Assembly (NCBI GenBank): GCA_013180625.2
Contig: SNVD02006968.1
Span: 62,001 to 126,000, forward strand
Direction of reading: 5' to 3'
Source of the DNA: Boswellia sacra
Lineage: Eukaryota; Streptophyta; Magnoliopsida; Sapindales; Burseraceae
Length of the DNA: 64,000 nucleotides
A model generated the notes under the pieces. The model searched no databases. It was not told where the DNA came from and saw nothing but the letters and a program-made list of their open reading frames with translations. Position numbers and translations under genes: made by a program. Shown piece after piece: positions 34,921 through 46,189 of this stretch (position 1 is its first letter; each line of letters starts with the position of its first letter).

Positions 34921-35916
34921 TCATATAAAAATAATTAAACTATAATTAAATTGTAATATATAATTTATGTTAAACACAAACATTAAATTTGTGATGAATA
35001 AAATATATCGTTCAATTGGGTACATCCATTTGAATCTAACAGGCCCAGCATATTTTGCCTCTCGAAGCAAATGCATCACTAGATGGATCATTATATCATA
35101 GAATGCCAGTGGAAAGATACGTTCTAATTTACAAAGTATCACCACAATTCCTTTTTCCAGATGATCCAGGTTTGATTTGGTTATTGTCTTTGCAAATAAT
35201 TGTCAAAAGAAATCACACACCTTAACAATTGTTGTGCATACAACCTTTTGTAAAAAAGGGTGTATGCCAATAGGGAGAAGTCTTTGTAAAATTATATGAC
35301 AATCATGGCTTTTTAGACCCATTAACTTTCCATCTTTAACATCTACACACTTGGCAATATTTAATGCATATCCATTAGGAAATTTTACTGACTTTAAGAA
35401 CTGGCAAAACTTTTTCCTTTCATCCACTATTAATACATAACAAGCATGAGGCTTTAAAAATCTATTACCATGTTGTTGTAAATGCAATTCTTTCCTGAGG
35501 CCCATGTCTTCTAGGTCCAATCTTGCTTTGTCAGTATCTTTAGTTTTAGCTTCAATATTTAACAATGTCCCAAGTAGACTATCACATATATTCTTCTCTA
35601 TATGCATTACATCAAGATTATGACGAAGTTTCAATGTTGCCCAATATTCCAATTAAAAAAAATACTTTTTCTTGTCCAATTTAACTCTTCTGGCTTTCTC
35701 CTTTGCTTTCTATCTTTGTTGTTAGGGTTTTTTCCAGTTTTCAAATTAGGGAGAATCTCCAATTGTTTTCGAATGTCATACCCAGAATAATCTTGTGGAG
35801 CATTATTTTTTTCCCAATGACCATCATGTAGTGTACTCCTTCTCCATGGATGGTCAGAAGGCAAAAATTGACGATGTCCCATATAACATATTTTACTTCG
35901 TATTGATTGAGAAGAT
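34921..35916 (-). pseudogene. TNP2: TNP2 transposase, middle part with DUF4218, broken
   Basis: This continues the TNP2 frame on the far side of the SIRE-like insertion. It contains ICYMGHRQFLPSDHPWRR, then a frameshift near 35,645, then LKLRHNLDVMHIEKNICDSL with a likely catalytic Asp, and LKSHDCHIILQRLLP. A TGA near 35,203 replaces an Arg position in the usual 'FFRQL' context (here FF-stop-QL), a probable CGA to TGA decay. DUF4218 follows with ILCKLERIFP, FYDIMIHLVMHLLREA and WMYPIER (35,145-about 34,990). Homology with canonical TNP2 is clear along the length. Confidence 0.9.
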
Positions 35917-36149
35917 GTTCCTGTTAGCCCTAAGGCTACATGATAATTTTGATGATAACAATACACATTGATTAATTGAGATTTACTAACATGTTTATTT
36001 ATGTGCAAGAGTAAGATCATTGAAATAATTTTAAAATCAAGAAGAGGCTTATTAAAATGAAGTGTTGAAGCTAAGGAGAAGACTACATGTTAAAGGCACC
36101 AAAGTTTAAGAACAAGGATTGACTCAAGGAATGTGACACATGAGCAATG

Positions 36150-36845
36150 TTCAATCAATTGGTCATATATATCTCTACAAATATCCAAATGACGTGATTC
36201 TTGAGCCTTTGGAAAGCTTACTCAATTTATAACATTTCATATGTTTTAATGAAATTCAAATTTCAAGTGCACGGTTGTCCAAATCATCATGCAAGTTGAA
36301 AGACAAATGGAAGCAGCTGACATGAGCACCGAATACTCCTTTGGACATATCTTGAGCTAGAAAAATCAAAATGACTTGATTCTTACGGCATTGGAAAGAT
36401 GACTTAATGAAGAACATTTCATATGTTTTGAAGAAATTCAAATTTCAAATGGAAGGCTGACATAATTGACATGCAATTGGTGGACTGACACAGAGAAGAA
36501 AAATCAACTCACATGAGCACCGAATGGTGTTTTGCCATATCTTAAGATAGAGATATCAAATGCTTTGATTCTTAATGTTTTGGAAAGCTTATTCAAATAT
36601 GCAGATCTTTTATGTTTTGAAAAATTCAAATTTCAAACGGAAGGCTGACAGAATTATCATTCAATTTGGTGGACTGACACAAGAAAGAAAAATCAAGTCA
36701 CATGAGCACCGAATGGTGTTTTGGCCATATCTTGAGCTACAGATATCCAAATGACTTGATTCTTAATGCGTTGGAAAGCTTATTCAAATGTGCAAATCTT
36801 TTATGTTTTGCAGATTTTCAAATTTCAAACGGAAATTGACAAAAA
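36150..36845 (+). repeat. U3 tandem repeats, about four units of 180-195 bp
   Basis: Each unit carries CATGAGCACCGAAT, a 'ggccatatcttgagct' block, TGACTTGATTCTT, TTGGAAAG and TTCAAATTTCAA; the last motif occurs near 36,255, 36,437, 36,624 and 36,817. They lie directly upstream of the TATA box, where retrotransposon enhancers usually sit. The same array is in the 3' LTR (about 42,750-43,430). An enhancer role is inference. Confidence 0.85.
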
Positions 36846-36928
36846 TGGAAGACAAGATTACGGTTTTTATGGTGGGCAGAAAATTTGGAGTTGGTGTCTT
36901 CACTTGATTAAGTTCATCTCATTTGCCT

Positions 36929-36938
36929 ATAAAAGGAG
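36929..36938 (+). promoter_or_regulatory. Putative LTR TATA box
   Basis: CTATAAAAGG follows the U3 repeats; the 3' LTR copy is at about 43,519-43,528. It is the best TATA candidate in the LTR. Confidence 0.7.
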
Positions 36939-37129
36939 CCATTCTCCCATGCATTTCAAGGAGTGCAAGAGAAGCATTTTATCAAGCAAAAAGCAAGAGA
37001 AATATCAAGTCTAGAGAGCTTTTATATTATTTATCTACTCTTTGAAGAGAGTTATACTTTTGTTGTAAAAATTATCTTTGTTCTTGTATTGTGGTGAGAG
37101 TGAGATATTATTGTAAAGGATAATAGTTA

Positions 37130-37460
37130 TCCTTGAGAGAACTCTTGTTGTGTGTTATCAAGAGTTGAGGAAAGTTGCCTTGGTGGGGTTGTTCATCAAG
37201 AAGAACTCTTGGTGTGGTGTTATCAAGGGTTGAAGAAGTTGCCTTGGTGAGGTTGTTCATCAAGAAGAACTCTTGGTGTGGTGTTATCAAGAGTTGAAGG
37301 AAGTTGCCTTGGTGAGGTTGTTCATCAAGAAGAACTCTTGGTGTGGTGTTATCAAGGGTTGAAGGAAGTTGCCTTGGTGAGGTTGTTCATCAAGAAGAAC
37401 TCTTGGTGTGGTGTTATCAAGAGTTGAAGAAAAAGTCTTGGTGAGGTTGTTCATCAAGCA
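37130..37460 (+). repeat. LTR minisatellite, five units of about 63-65 bp
   Basis: The unit is AAGAACTCTTGGTGTGGTG, TTATCAAGRGTTGAAGGAAG, TTGCCTTGGTGAGGTTG, TTCATCAAG. The TTCATCAAG anchor recurs near 37,191, 37,255, 37,319, 37,385 and 37,450. The 3' LTR has the same copy number (43,735-44,062). Confidence 0.93.
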
Positions 37461-37775
37461 AGTTGTAAAGATTTCTACAACTTAGTGGAAAGCTTAGCTC
37501 GTGGAGCTAGGAGCCCGTGCACGTAGGCAAGGTTTGCCGAACCACGTAAATTGAGTGTGCACTCTCTCTATCCCTATCTCTTTATATTTACTTGCACTTG
37601 TGATTGTTCTTTATTGATATTCTCTTGATTGCATTCTATTTTCATCTTCTTCACCTTTATTCTCAAAGAAAGAGTGAAATAATTTTGATTTTCAAGAAAA
37701 GTTTTCTAAATCCGTTTTGATAAATAAAAACCCAATTCACCCCCCCTCTTGGGTTGCCATACCTGGGTCAACAAG

Positions 37776-37787
37776 TGGTATCAGAGC
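37776..37787 (+). other. Primer-binding site (initiator tRNA-Met type)
   Basis: TGGTATCAGAGC starts two bases after the 5' LTR, the usual plant copia primer-binding site. Confidence 0.96.
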
Positions 37788-37830
37788 AAGGTTGCTCATT
37801 TTTTTTTTAAATCTTAACCGATTTTGAGCT

Positions 37831-38445
37831 ATGGCAACTTTTAATTCAACTTCATATGTTGAGGGACTTTCTATATCTAGACCTCCATTTTTTAATGGAA
37901 GTGATTACTCTTATTGGAAAACTAGAATGAGTATTTTCTTGAAATCTTTTGATTATGATTTGTGGTCTATTGTTTTGGAAGGACCTTTTGTTCCTACCAA
38001 AATTGAAAATGGGGAATGCATGCTTAAAGAACCTAAAGAGTTTAGTGAAGATGATAAAAAGAAATTGAGTTTGAATGCTAAAGCTATGAATGTGTTGTAT
38101 TGTGCTCTAGATAGAAATGAGTTTAATAGAATATCTACTTGTTCTACGGCACAAGAAATATGGCACACACTTGAAGTAACTCATGAAGGAACTAGTCAAG
38201 TTAAAGAATCCAAGATTAGTATGCTAGTTCATAGTTATGAGCTTTTTAGGATGAAATCGGATGAATCAATTTCTGAAATGTTTGCTAGATTTACGGATAT
38301 TGTCAATTGTTTGAAATCTCTTGGTAAATCTTATTCTAATGTTGAAATGGTGAGAAAGATTCTTAGGTGTCTACCAAAATCTTGGGAGCCAAAGGTGACG
38401 GCAATGCAAGAAGCAAAGGATCTCACCAAACTACCATTAGAATAA
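37831..38445 (+). pseudogene. Gag (N-terminal part) of the SIRE-like copia
   Basis: The ATG at 37,831 opens a 204-codon frame with the copia Gag core: PPFFNGSDYSYWKTRM, then LWSIVLEGP, LNAKAMNVLYCALD, TAQEIWHTLEVTHEGT, KESKISMLVHSYELF and ILRCLPKSWEPKVTA. A TAA at 38,443 ends it where the family continues LLGSLMTHE; that text is present just after the stop. Downstream, the usual basic region and first CCHC knuckle are missing: the sequence passes from KENEEKDSKW almost directly to ANMCFMALRENE in another frame. Confidence 0.92.
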
Positions 38446-38507
38446 CTTATGGGTTCTCTCATGACTCATGAAATCACCTTGAAGGAGAATGAAGAAAAAG
38501 ATTCAAA

Positions 38508-39224
38508 ATGGCAAACATGTGCTTCATGGCTTTAAGAGAAAATGAGATAAGTATTCTAAACCATGATCGTAAGCTTTCATATGATGAATTACTTGAAGCA
38601 TTCCAAAATTTATATGTGCAAGTTGATAAACAAAATTCAAAAATCAATGCTTTCAAAAAGAAGTCAAAAATCATGTTAACACAATTAGAAGAGTTGTTAG
38701 AAACAAATGAAGCTTTAGAAAATGAAAATAAAATTTTAAGGCAAAAAGATTTTGAAAGTTTGGAAAATCAAAATACATTTATTAAAAACTGAAAATAACA
38801 TTTTAAAACAAAAGGATTTTGATAAATTAGAGAAAGAAAATGTTATTTTGAAAAAGGGAAATAATGACTTAAGAAATATTGTTGATAGTTTTACAAAAAG
38901 CACAAAAAATTTGAATTCTATGTTACAAAAACAAAGGTGTGTTTCTGATAAAAGAGGTTTAGGATATAAAACTCATAAAAATCAAAAGTATTTTAAAAAT
39001 TATTTTGCTCATGCATCTTCTAGGAATAATCATAATCATTCATGTAATTATTGTGGAAGAAAAGGACACAAAGTGCATTCTTGCTATATTAAGAGAAATC
39101 CTAATTTGAAACAAATATGGGTTCCAAAAAGTAACAAAACTAACCCCCAAGGACCCAAGAACTTTTGGGTACCAAAAAGTTACTCCTTGAATATTGATTG
39201 TAGAGACAAAGGAGTGGCAAACAC
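38508..39224 (+). pseudogene. Gag C-terminal part: coiled coil and CCHC knuckle, frameshifted
   Basis: Two overlapping frames. The first (38,508-38,792) has MANMCFMALRENE and a long heptad-like Leu/Asn/Glu/Lys-rich coiled coil. The second (about 38,752-39,237) continues the coiled coil and then has the zinc knuckle CNYCGRKGHKVHSC followed by KQIWVPKSN. A frameshift near 38,770 separates them and another near 39,225 separates them from protease. Confidence 0.85.
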
Positions 39225-39851
39225 AAGTGGTACTTAGATAGTGGATGCTCAAAGCATATGACCGAAGATGCCTCCAAGTTCTCAAGATTAATCATGAATA
39301 AAGAAGGATATGTGACATTCGGTGATAATGCCAAAGGAAGGGTAATGGGACATGGTGATATTGGTAACCCTTCTTCACCTATTATTAAAGATGTTTTGCT
39401 TGTTCATGGTTTAAAACCTGATTTGATTAGCATTAGTCAATTGTGTGATAAGGGATATTTTGTTACTTTTGAGCCTAATAGATGTGTGATTAAGGATGTT
39501 AGTAACAATAAGACATTATTTGTTGGTAATAGATGTGGTAATATTTATACAATTGATATTGATGTTAATGATCATGTAGAAAATTGTTTCATTGTTAATC
39601 ATGATGCTTGGTTATGGCATAGAAGATTAGGTCATGCTAGCATGGACACAATTTCAAAAATTTCTAAAAATGATTTAGTTGATGGTCTTCCAAAAATAAA
39701 ATTTGAAAAGGATAAGATTTGTGATGCTTGTCAATTTGGAAAACAATTGAGAACTTCTTTTAAACAAAAGAAATTTATTTCAACAAATAAACCTCTACAA
39801 TTACTTCATTTGGATTTATTTGGACCATCAAGAACTCAAAGCCTTGGTTGA
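39225..39851 (+). pseudogene. Protease and integrase N-terminal part of the SIRE-like copia
   Basis: The frame begins with KWYLDSGCSKHMTEDAS; the protease catalytic DSG is at 39,237-39,245 and intact. Further on lies the GAG-pre-integrase zinc-binding HRRLGHASMD...CDACQFGK and the first catalytic Asp in LHLDLFGPSR. Two consecutive stops (TGA 39,849-39,851, TAG 39,852-39,854) cut the integrase in the same frame, where SLGG/KYY is usual. Confidence 0.92.
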
Positions 39852-39854
39852 TAG

Positions 39855-41885
39855 TATTATGTTTTTGTTATTGTGGATGATTATTCAAGATTCACTTGGG
39901 TATTATTCTTGAAAACTAAAAATGAAGCCATACAAGCTTTTTCAAAATTTACAAAAAGAGTCCAAAATCAAAAAGGGCATTCTATTGTATCCATTAGAAG
40001 TGATCATGGTGGTGAAGTAGACAATGTCGCGTTTGAAAATCTTTGTGGTGAAAATGGTTTTGAACATAATTTTTCCTCACCTAGAACTCCACAACAAAAT
40101 GGTGTTGTTGAAAGAAAAAATAAGACTATCCAAGAAATGGCTATGACCATGTTACTTGAAAATAATTTGCCAAAATATTTTTGGGCCGAAGCCGTTAATA
40201 CCGCATGCTTTATAATCAATAGAGTCCATATTAGAGCTTTAATAAAGAAAACTCCTTATGAACTTTGGAAAGGAAGAAAACCCAACATTGGATTTTTTAA
40301 AGTTTTTGGATGTAAATGTTTTATTTTAAACACCAAGGATAACCTTGAAAAATTTGATGCAAAAGCCGATGTTGGAATTTTTGTTGGCTACTCCAACCAT
40401 AGTAAAGCATATAGAGTTTTTAACAAAAAGACTCTTACTATTGAAGAATCTATGCATGTTGAATTTGATGAAACTAATGTTATTTCTTCAAAGAATTTAG
40501 ATGATGATATTGTTGAGGTAGAAAGGCAAATCAAGGAATCAAGGCTTGATGAAAAGAGCCAAGATGAATTGCAACTTCAACAAGAAAAGCTTGAGGAAGT
40601 AAATGATTCTTCCCAAGAATTACCAAAGGAATGGAGGTATGCAAAAGCTCACCCTAAAGATCTCATTATTGGTGAACCATCACAACGTATGAAAACTAGA
40701 TCTTCTTTTAAGAACTTTTGTAATCATTTTGCTTTTGTCTCTCAATTTGAACCAAAATCTTTTAAAGAAGCCGAAATTGACGAAAGTTGGATTTTTGCTA
40801 TGCAAGAAGAATTGAATCAATTTGAGAGAAATCAAGTTTGGGAATTAGTCCCTAGACCTAAAAATCATTCTATTATAGGCACTAAATGGATTTTTAGAAA
40901 TAAAGTAGATGAAAATGGCACCATTATTAGAAACAAAGCTAGACTTGTTGCTCAAGGATACAATCAAGAAGAAGGTATTGATTATGAGGAAACCTTTGCA
41001 CCGGTTGCTAGATTAGAATCAATTAGAATGTTGTGTGCATTTGCATGTTATAAAAATTTTACATTATATCAAATGGATGTCAAAAGTGCATTTTTAAATG
41101 GTTACATTATGGAGGAAGTATATGTAGAGCAACCTCTTGGTTTTCAAAATCATGATTTTCCAAACCATGTTTTCAAACTCAAAAAGGCACTTTATGGCTT
41201 GAAACAAGCACCAAGAGCATGGTATGATAGATTGAGCAAATTTCTCATTGATAATGGTTTCGAAATGAAAAAAGTTGATACTACTCTTTTTGTTAAAACA
41301 AAAAATGATGATTTATTAATTGTTCAAATCTATGTTGATGATATTATATTTGGTGCTGCTAATGTTTCTATGTGTGAGGAATTTTCCAAGTGCATGCAAC
41401 AAGAATTTGAAATGAGCTTAATGGGAGAATTAAAATTCTTCCTTGGACTTCAAATCAAGCAATCAATAGATGGGATCTTCATTAATCAAGCTAAATACAC
41501 AAGAGATCTTCTCAAGAAGTTTGGCATGGATAATTCAAGGACATATAACACACCTATGGGTACATTAACCAAGCTTGACAAAGATGAGAAAGGAAAAGAT
41601 GTTGAGGTAACAAAATATCGAGGTATGATTGGCTCTCTTTTGTATTTAACTGCTAGTAGACCTGATATTATGTTTAGTGTGTGTATGTGTGCTAGATTTC
41701 AATCTTGTCCAAAGGAATCTCACCTTAAAGCTGTCAAAAGGATATTTAGATATCTTCTTGGAACCATAAATCTAGGTCTTTGGTATCCTAAGTGTGATAA
41801 TTTTGATCTAATTAGTTATTCGATGCGGACTTTGCTGGAAGTCTTCTTGATAGAAAGAGCACTAGTGGCTCTTGCCATTTTCTAG
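39855..41885 (+). pseudogene. Integrase core, reverse transcriptase and start of RNase H of the SIRE-like copia
   Basis: The pol frame resumes after the two stops with [17 protein letters not shown]. Integrase second Asp in IRSDHGGE and Glu in [13 protein letters not shown] are present. The linker has [14 protein letters not shown]. Reverse transcriptase: [70 protein letters not shown] and the intact catalytic YVDDIIFG. A one-base loss near 41,820 shifts the RNase H frame (the DADFAG text is present out of frame). The RT itself looks catalytically intact. Confidence 0.94.
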
Positions 41886-42273
41886 GACATGCATTAGTCT
41901 CATGGTTTAGTAGAAACAAAATTCTGTTGCCTTATCAACCGCGGAAGCCAAGTATATTGCAGTAGGAAGTTGTTGTGCACAATCTCTTTGGATGAAACAA
42001 ATTTTAAAAGATTATGGTGTGGTATTTGATCATATTCCTATCAAATGTGACAATACAAGTGCCATCAACATTTCAAAAAATCCAATACAACACTCTAGGA
42101 CTAAGCATATAGAGATTAGACATCATTTTATTAGAGATCATGTGCAAAAAGGTAATATTTCTTTAGAATTTGTTCCCACCGATAAACAATTAGCCGATAT
42201 ATTTACTAAACCCCTTAGTCAAGATAGATTTTGCATAATTAGAAGAGAATTAGGCATGTTGGATATGTCTTAA
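41886..42273 (+). pseudogene. RNase H C-terminal part of the SIRE-like copia
   Basis: After a second frameshift near 41,915, the frame reads STAEAKYIAVGSCCAQSLW, IKCDNTSAINISKNPIQHS, KHIEIRHHFIRDHV, then QLADIFTKPL and a short tail ending MLDMS at 42,273. This is the usual end of a copia polyprotein. Confidence 0.9.
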
Positions 42274-42511
42274 TTTTGCTTTAAGATAATCTTTGAATGG
42301 TAGCATATGTTAAGGGGGAGAATATATTTAGGGGGAGTAGTTAATTTGATTACATCTTTTTGATGATAACAAAAGGGGGAGAAATAGTTGGATTGCTTAT
42401 ATTCATAACAAGTGCCATTCTTTTTGCTTATTGTTGATTTTATTTTCATTCTTGATTTTAGATTATATTTTAAAGCAATCAATGGTTTGTCATCATCAAA
42501 AAGGGGGAGAT
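42274..42511 (+). other. Untranslated region and PPT before the 3' LTR
   Basis: AAGGGGGAG occurs three times: near 42,312, near 42,371 and finally as AAAAAGGGGGAGAT directly against the LTR (42,498-42,511). The last is the primary PPT; the others may be accessory tracts. No env-like ORF is present. Confidence 0.85.
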
Positions 42512-44371
42512 TGTTAGCCCTAAGGCTACATGATAATTTTGATGATAACAATACACATTGATTAATTGAGATTTACTAACATGTTTATTTATGTGCAAAA
42601 GTAAGATCATTGAAATAATTTTAAAATCAAGAAGAGGCTTATTAAAATGAAGTGTTGAAGCTAAGGAGAAGACTACATGTTAAAGGCACCAAAGTTTAAG
42701 AACAAGGTTTGACTCAAGGAATGTGACACATGAGCAATGTTCAATCAATTGGTCATATATATCTCTACAAATATCAAAATGACGTGATTCTTGAGCCTTT
42801 GAAAGCTTACTCAATTTATAACATTTCATATGTTTTAATGAAATTCAAATTTCAAGTGCAAGGTTGTCCAAATCATCATGCAAGTTGAAAGACAAATGGA
42901 AGCAGCTGACATGAGCACCGAATACTCCTTTGGACATATCTTGAGCTAGAAAAATCAAAATGACTTGATTCTTGTAGCATTGGAAAGATGACTTAATGAG
43001 AACATTTCATATGTTTTGAAAAAATTCAAATTTCAAACAGAAGGCTGACATAATTGACATGCAATTTGGTGGACTGACACAGAGAAGAAAAATCAACTCA
43101 CATGAGTACCGAATGGTGTTTTGGCCATATCTTAAGATAGAGATATCCAAATGCTTTTATTCTTAATGTTTTGGATAGATTATTCAAATATGAAGATCTT
43201 TTATGTTTTGAAGAAATTCAAATTCCAAACGGAAGGCTGACAGAAGTATCATTTAATTTGGTGGACTGACACAAGAAAGAAAAATCAAGTCACATGAGCA
43301 CCGAATGTTGTTTTAGCCATATCTTAAGCTACAGATATCCAAATGACTTGATTCTTGATGCGTTGGAAAGCTTATTCAAACGTGAAAATCTTTTATGTTT
43401 TGCAGATTTTCAAATTTCAAACGGAACATTGACAAAATGGCAGACAAATTACGGTTTTTATGGTGGGCAGAAAATTTGGAGTTGGTGTCTTCACTTGTTC
43501 AGTTCATCTCATTTGCCTATAAAAGGAGCCCTTCTCCCATGCATGCATTCAAGAAAGAGTGCAAGAGAAGCATTTTATCAAGCAAAAAGCAAGAGAAATA
43601 TCAAGTCTAGAGAGCTTTTATATTATTTATCTACTCTTTGAAGAGAGTTATACTTTTGTTGTAAAAATTATCTTTGTTCTTGTATTGTGGTGAGAGTGAG
43701 ATATTATTGTAAAGGATAATAGTTATTCTTGAGAAAACTCTTGTTGTGTGTTATTAAGAGTTGAAGGAAGTTGCCTTGGTGAGGTTGTTCATCAAGAAGA
43801 ACTCTTGGTGTGGTGTTATCAAGGGTTGAAGAAAGTTGCCTTGGTGAGGTTGTTCATCAAGAAGAACTCTTGGTGTGGTGTTATCAAGGGTTGAAGGAAG
43901 TTGCCTTGGTGAGGTTGTTCATCAAGAAGAACTCTTGGTGTGGTGTTATCAAGGGTTGAAGGAAGTTGCCTTGGTGAGGTTGTTCATCAAGAAGAACTCT
44001 TGGTGTGGTGTTATCAAGAGTTGAAAGAAAAAGTCTTGGTGAGGTTGTTCATCAAGCAAGTTGTAAAGATTTCTACAACTTAGTGGAAAGCTTAGCTCGT
44101 GGAGCTAGGAGCCCGTGGACGTAGGCAAGGTTTGCCGAACCACGTAAATTGAGTGTGCACTCTCTCTATCCCTATCTCTTTATATTTACTTGCACTTGTG
44201 ATTGTTCTTTATTGATATTCTCTTGATTGCATTCTATTTTCATTTTCTTCACCTTCATTCTCAAAGAAAGAGTAAAATAATTTTGATTTTCAAGAAAAGT
44301 TTTCTAAATCCGTTTTGATAAATAAAAACCCAATTCACCCCCCCTCCTGGGTTGCCATACCTGGGTCAACA
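42512..44371 (+). repeat. 3' LTR of the SIRE-like copia
   Basis: Co-linear with the 5' LTR with scattered substitutions and short indels, for example 'aagtttaagaacaaggttt' versus 'aaggatt' near 42,706. The U3 repeats (42,750-43,430) and the five-unit minisatellite (43,735-44,062) are both retained. Confidence 0.95.
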
Positions 44372-44376
44372 GTTCC

Positions 44377-45114
44377 CTCGTTGCATACAGGACACGCCTT
44401 GTAACCTTTTGTGCTCCATCCAGACAGATTTCCATAAACTGGAAAGTCATTTATGGTCCATAAAACTGCTGCATGCATCCGAAAGTGGGTTTTTTCATAT
44501 GCATCATAAGTTTCAACACCAACATTCCGTAATTCTTTCAATTCATCAATTAATGGTCTCAAGTATATATCAATATCTATCCCCGGTGCATGTGGTCCTG
44601 GGATGAGCAATGGCATAAACATAGATGTCTCTTTCATGCATTTCCATGATGGGAGATTGTATGGCACAAGTATAACAGGCCACATACTATATGGGTTATG
44701 CATGTTACCGAAGGGATTGAATCCGTCAGTAGCAAGACCTAGCCTCACATTGCGTGGATCTTGTGCAAACCATGGATACAGCTTGTCAAATTCTTTCCAT
44801 GCTTCACCATCAGCAGGATGTTTAAGAACACCTTCCTCACACAACCGTTTCTCTTTGTGCCATCTCATATCAGTTACTATATGTCTTGACATAAATAGGC
44901 GTTGTAATCGAGGCTTGAGAGGGAAATAAGGTAAAACCATTTGTGGAACCTTTTTCTTCTTACCACTGTGTGGTTTAAATCGTGGTTCCTTGCATATTGG
45001 ATAACTCTCATTTCTTGCATTCCCCTCCCAAAACAGAGCACAATCATACTTGCTTGCATGAATTTCTTCATAACCCAACCCTATATCCTTCAGTATTTTT
45101 TGTGCACCATACAT
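44377..45114 (-). pseudogene. TNP2: TNP2 transposase, N-terminal catalytic part
   Basis: The minus frame reads MYGAQKILKDIGLGYEEIHA, CALFWEGN, KVPQMVLPYFPLKPRLQRLF, DMRWHKEKR, then LATDGFNPFGNMHNPYSMW with a likely catalytic Asp, ILVPYNLPSWKCMK and KACPVCNEGT, where the SIRE-like element interrupts it. This is the standard plant CMC/CACTA TNP2 order. The frame joins the upstream part only after a frameshift near 45,114. Confidence 0.93.
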
Positions 45115-45391
45115 TGACTTTGGAAGTATTATCGGGTAATGTTTGATTTAACAATTCAGGTAACATATCAAATGATTTGTTACTCCACTTATTAATAACT
45201 TTTATATGCATCAACTTTATGAACAAATTCAATGTTGATATCTTAGCCCCTTCAAACAACCTCTTTTTGGCTTCATCAAATAAACTAAAGTTTTGAACAT
45301 CTTCTTCATCTAATGATGGTGTAAGATCCCAAATTGGAAAACCCCCTTCCATTATCGATGGACCATATGTATCATGTATCAAATCATACAT
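45068..45391 (-). pseudogene. TNP2: TNP2 transposase, segment between the associated domain and catalytic part
   Basis: Contains YDEMYDLIHDTYGPSI, FSLFDEAKKRLFEGAK and KVINKWSNKSFDMLPELLNQ, the conserved 'MHIKVINKWSNKSFDMLLELL' type region of TNP2. A stop at about 45,473 upstream and a frameshift downstream bound the open portion. Confidence 0.88.
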
Positions 45392-45472
45392 CTCATCATA
45401 GTCATCTTCAACATTAGTATCATTATGAACTTCTAATTCTGCATTTATAAAGCTTAAGCTACTACGAGAACC

Positions 45473-45742
45473 CTAGTCAGCTTTCTCCTCATGGTAGATC
45501 CATTGTTGATAAGTTGGCAAAATTCCAAGTTTATACAAATGACTCTCGACAACATCCAACGGTTTCCAAAATACATTCATACAATTACGACATGGACAAC
45601 GAATTTGACCATTTCTCTTATTCGAGCAATTTTCTGCTATGGTCATAGAGGACTTAATGCCATCAATATATTCCTTGGAAAGTTTGTCTTGAAGTTGAAT
45701 CCATGATCTATCCATTACTTCCTCCTCCTGAATATTAATCAA
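45473..45742 (-). pseudogene. TNP2: Transposase-associated N-terminal domain of TNP2
   Basis: The 89-codon frame has MDRSWIQLQDKLSKEYIDGI and the metal-binding-like NGQIRCPCRNCMN followed by VESHLYKLGILPTYQQW, the plant transposase-associated domain that precedes TNP2. The likely start is the internal Met of MDRSW (about 45,715). A TAG closes the frame at 45,473, after which the same frame continues with TNP2-like acidic residues, so this is an internal nonsense codon. Confidence 0.9.
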
Positions 45743-46189
45743 TTAAATTTAAAACTTTCAGTATTTTACATGTTGAAGACATGCTCCTTAAACCTATCCC
45801 CTTTCTCCACACTAAAAGGTAAGGCCCTATCCCATTCAAGAATACACATTCTAGAACATAGATTAGAGCTCCAACAAAATGTCTCAATCCAATAGAAATT
45901 TCGACAACATCTCCACTTAGTTCTCCAAGTTCATGTCATAAATGTATATACATTTGTGTTGTGTCATAGGCATGACCAATGTCCAACACAAACAATAAAC
46001 ATCTAGCATGTACTCGAAGAATAAGAGAAGATTTATGTATTCCCAAACAGTCCACTTTGGACAATTCAAGAAACCTTAATAGAGTTGCGTTCTATTTGTA
46101 TCATATATTCATGATGTTAATAGGACACAAAGCTATTTAAAGTCTCTTAAACGGGTGTAAGGGTAAATGTAGTTATGAATGCAAACAAG
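45743..46189. other. 5' leader region of the TNP2 gene, unique to the left half
   Basis: Non-coding. It lies between the first TNP2 exon and the start of the duplicated region. It has no counterpart in the right half, where the sequence corresponding to about 33,632-46,200 is missing. Confidence 0.5.

Larger units (their letters stand above)
35922..37773 (+). repeat. 5' LTR of the SIRE-like copia
   Basis: TG...CA ends with GTTCC just outside and the PBS just inside. The U3 contains about four units of 180-195 bp and the R/U5 part contains a five-unit minisatellite, both listed separately. TATA-like CTATAAAAGG lies at 36,929-36,938. Confidence 0.95.
35922..44371 (+). mobile_element. Ty1/copia retrotransposon, SIRE/Maximus-like, 8,450 bp, nested in TNP2
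   Basis: LTRs of 1,852 bp (35,922-37,773) and 1,860 bp (42,512-44,371) both run TGTTAGCCCTAAGG...TGGGTCAACA. Perfect GTTCC duplications lie at 35,917-35,921 and 44,372-44,376. Order: PBS, gag, coiled-coil and zinc knuckle, protease, integrase, RT, RNase H, PPT. LTR length and the GGGGGAGATTG PPT context fit the SIRE/Maximus group. No envelope-like ORF is seen between pol and the PPT. The LTRs are very similar, so insertion is fairly recent, yet several stops and frameshifts are present. It splits TNP2 after the codons for CPVCNEGT. Confidence 0.96.

Noticed and set aside
42274..42511. Envelope-like third ORF sometimes found in SIRE-type elements
   Set aside because: Only about 240 bases separate the end of pol from the LTR, and no frame of useful length is present.
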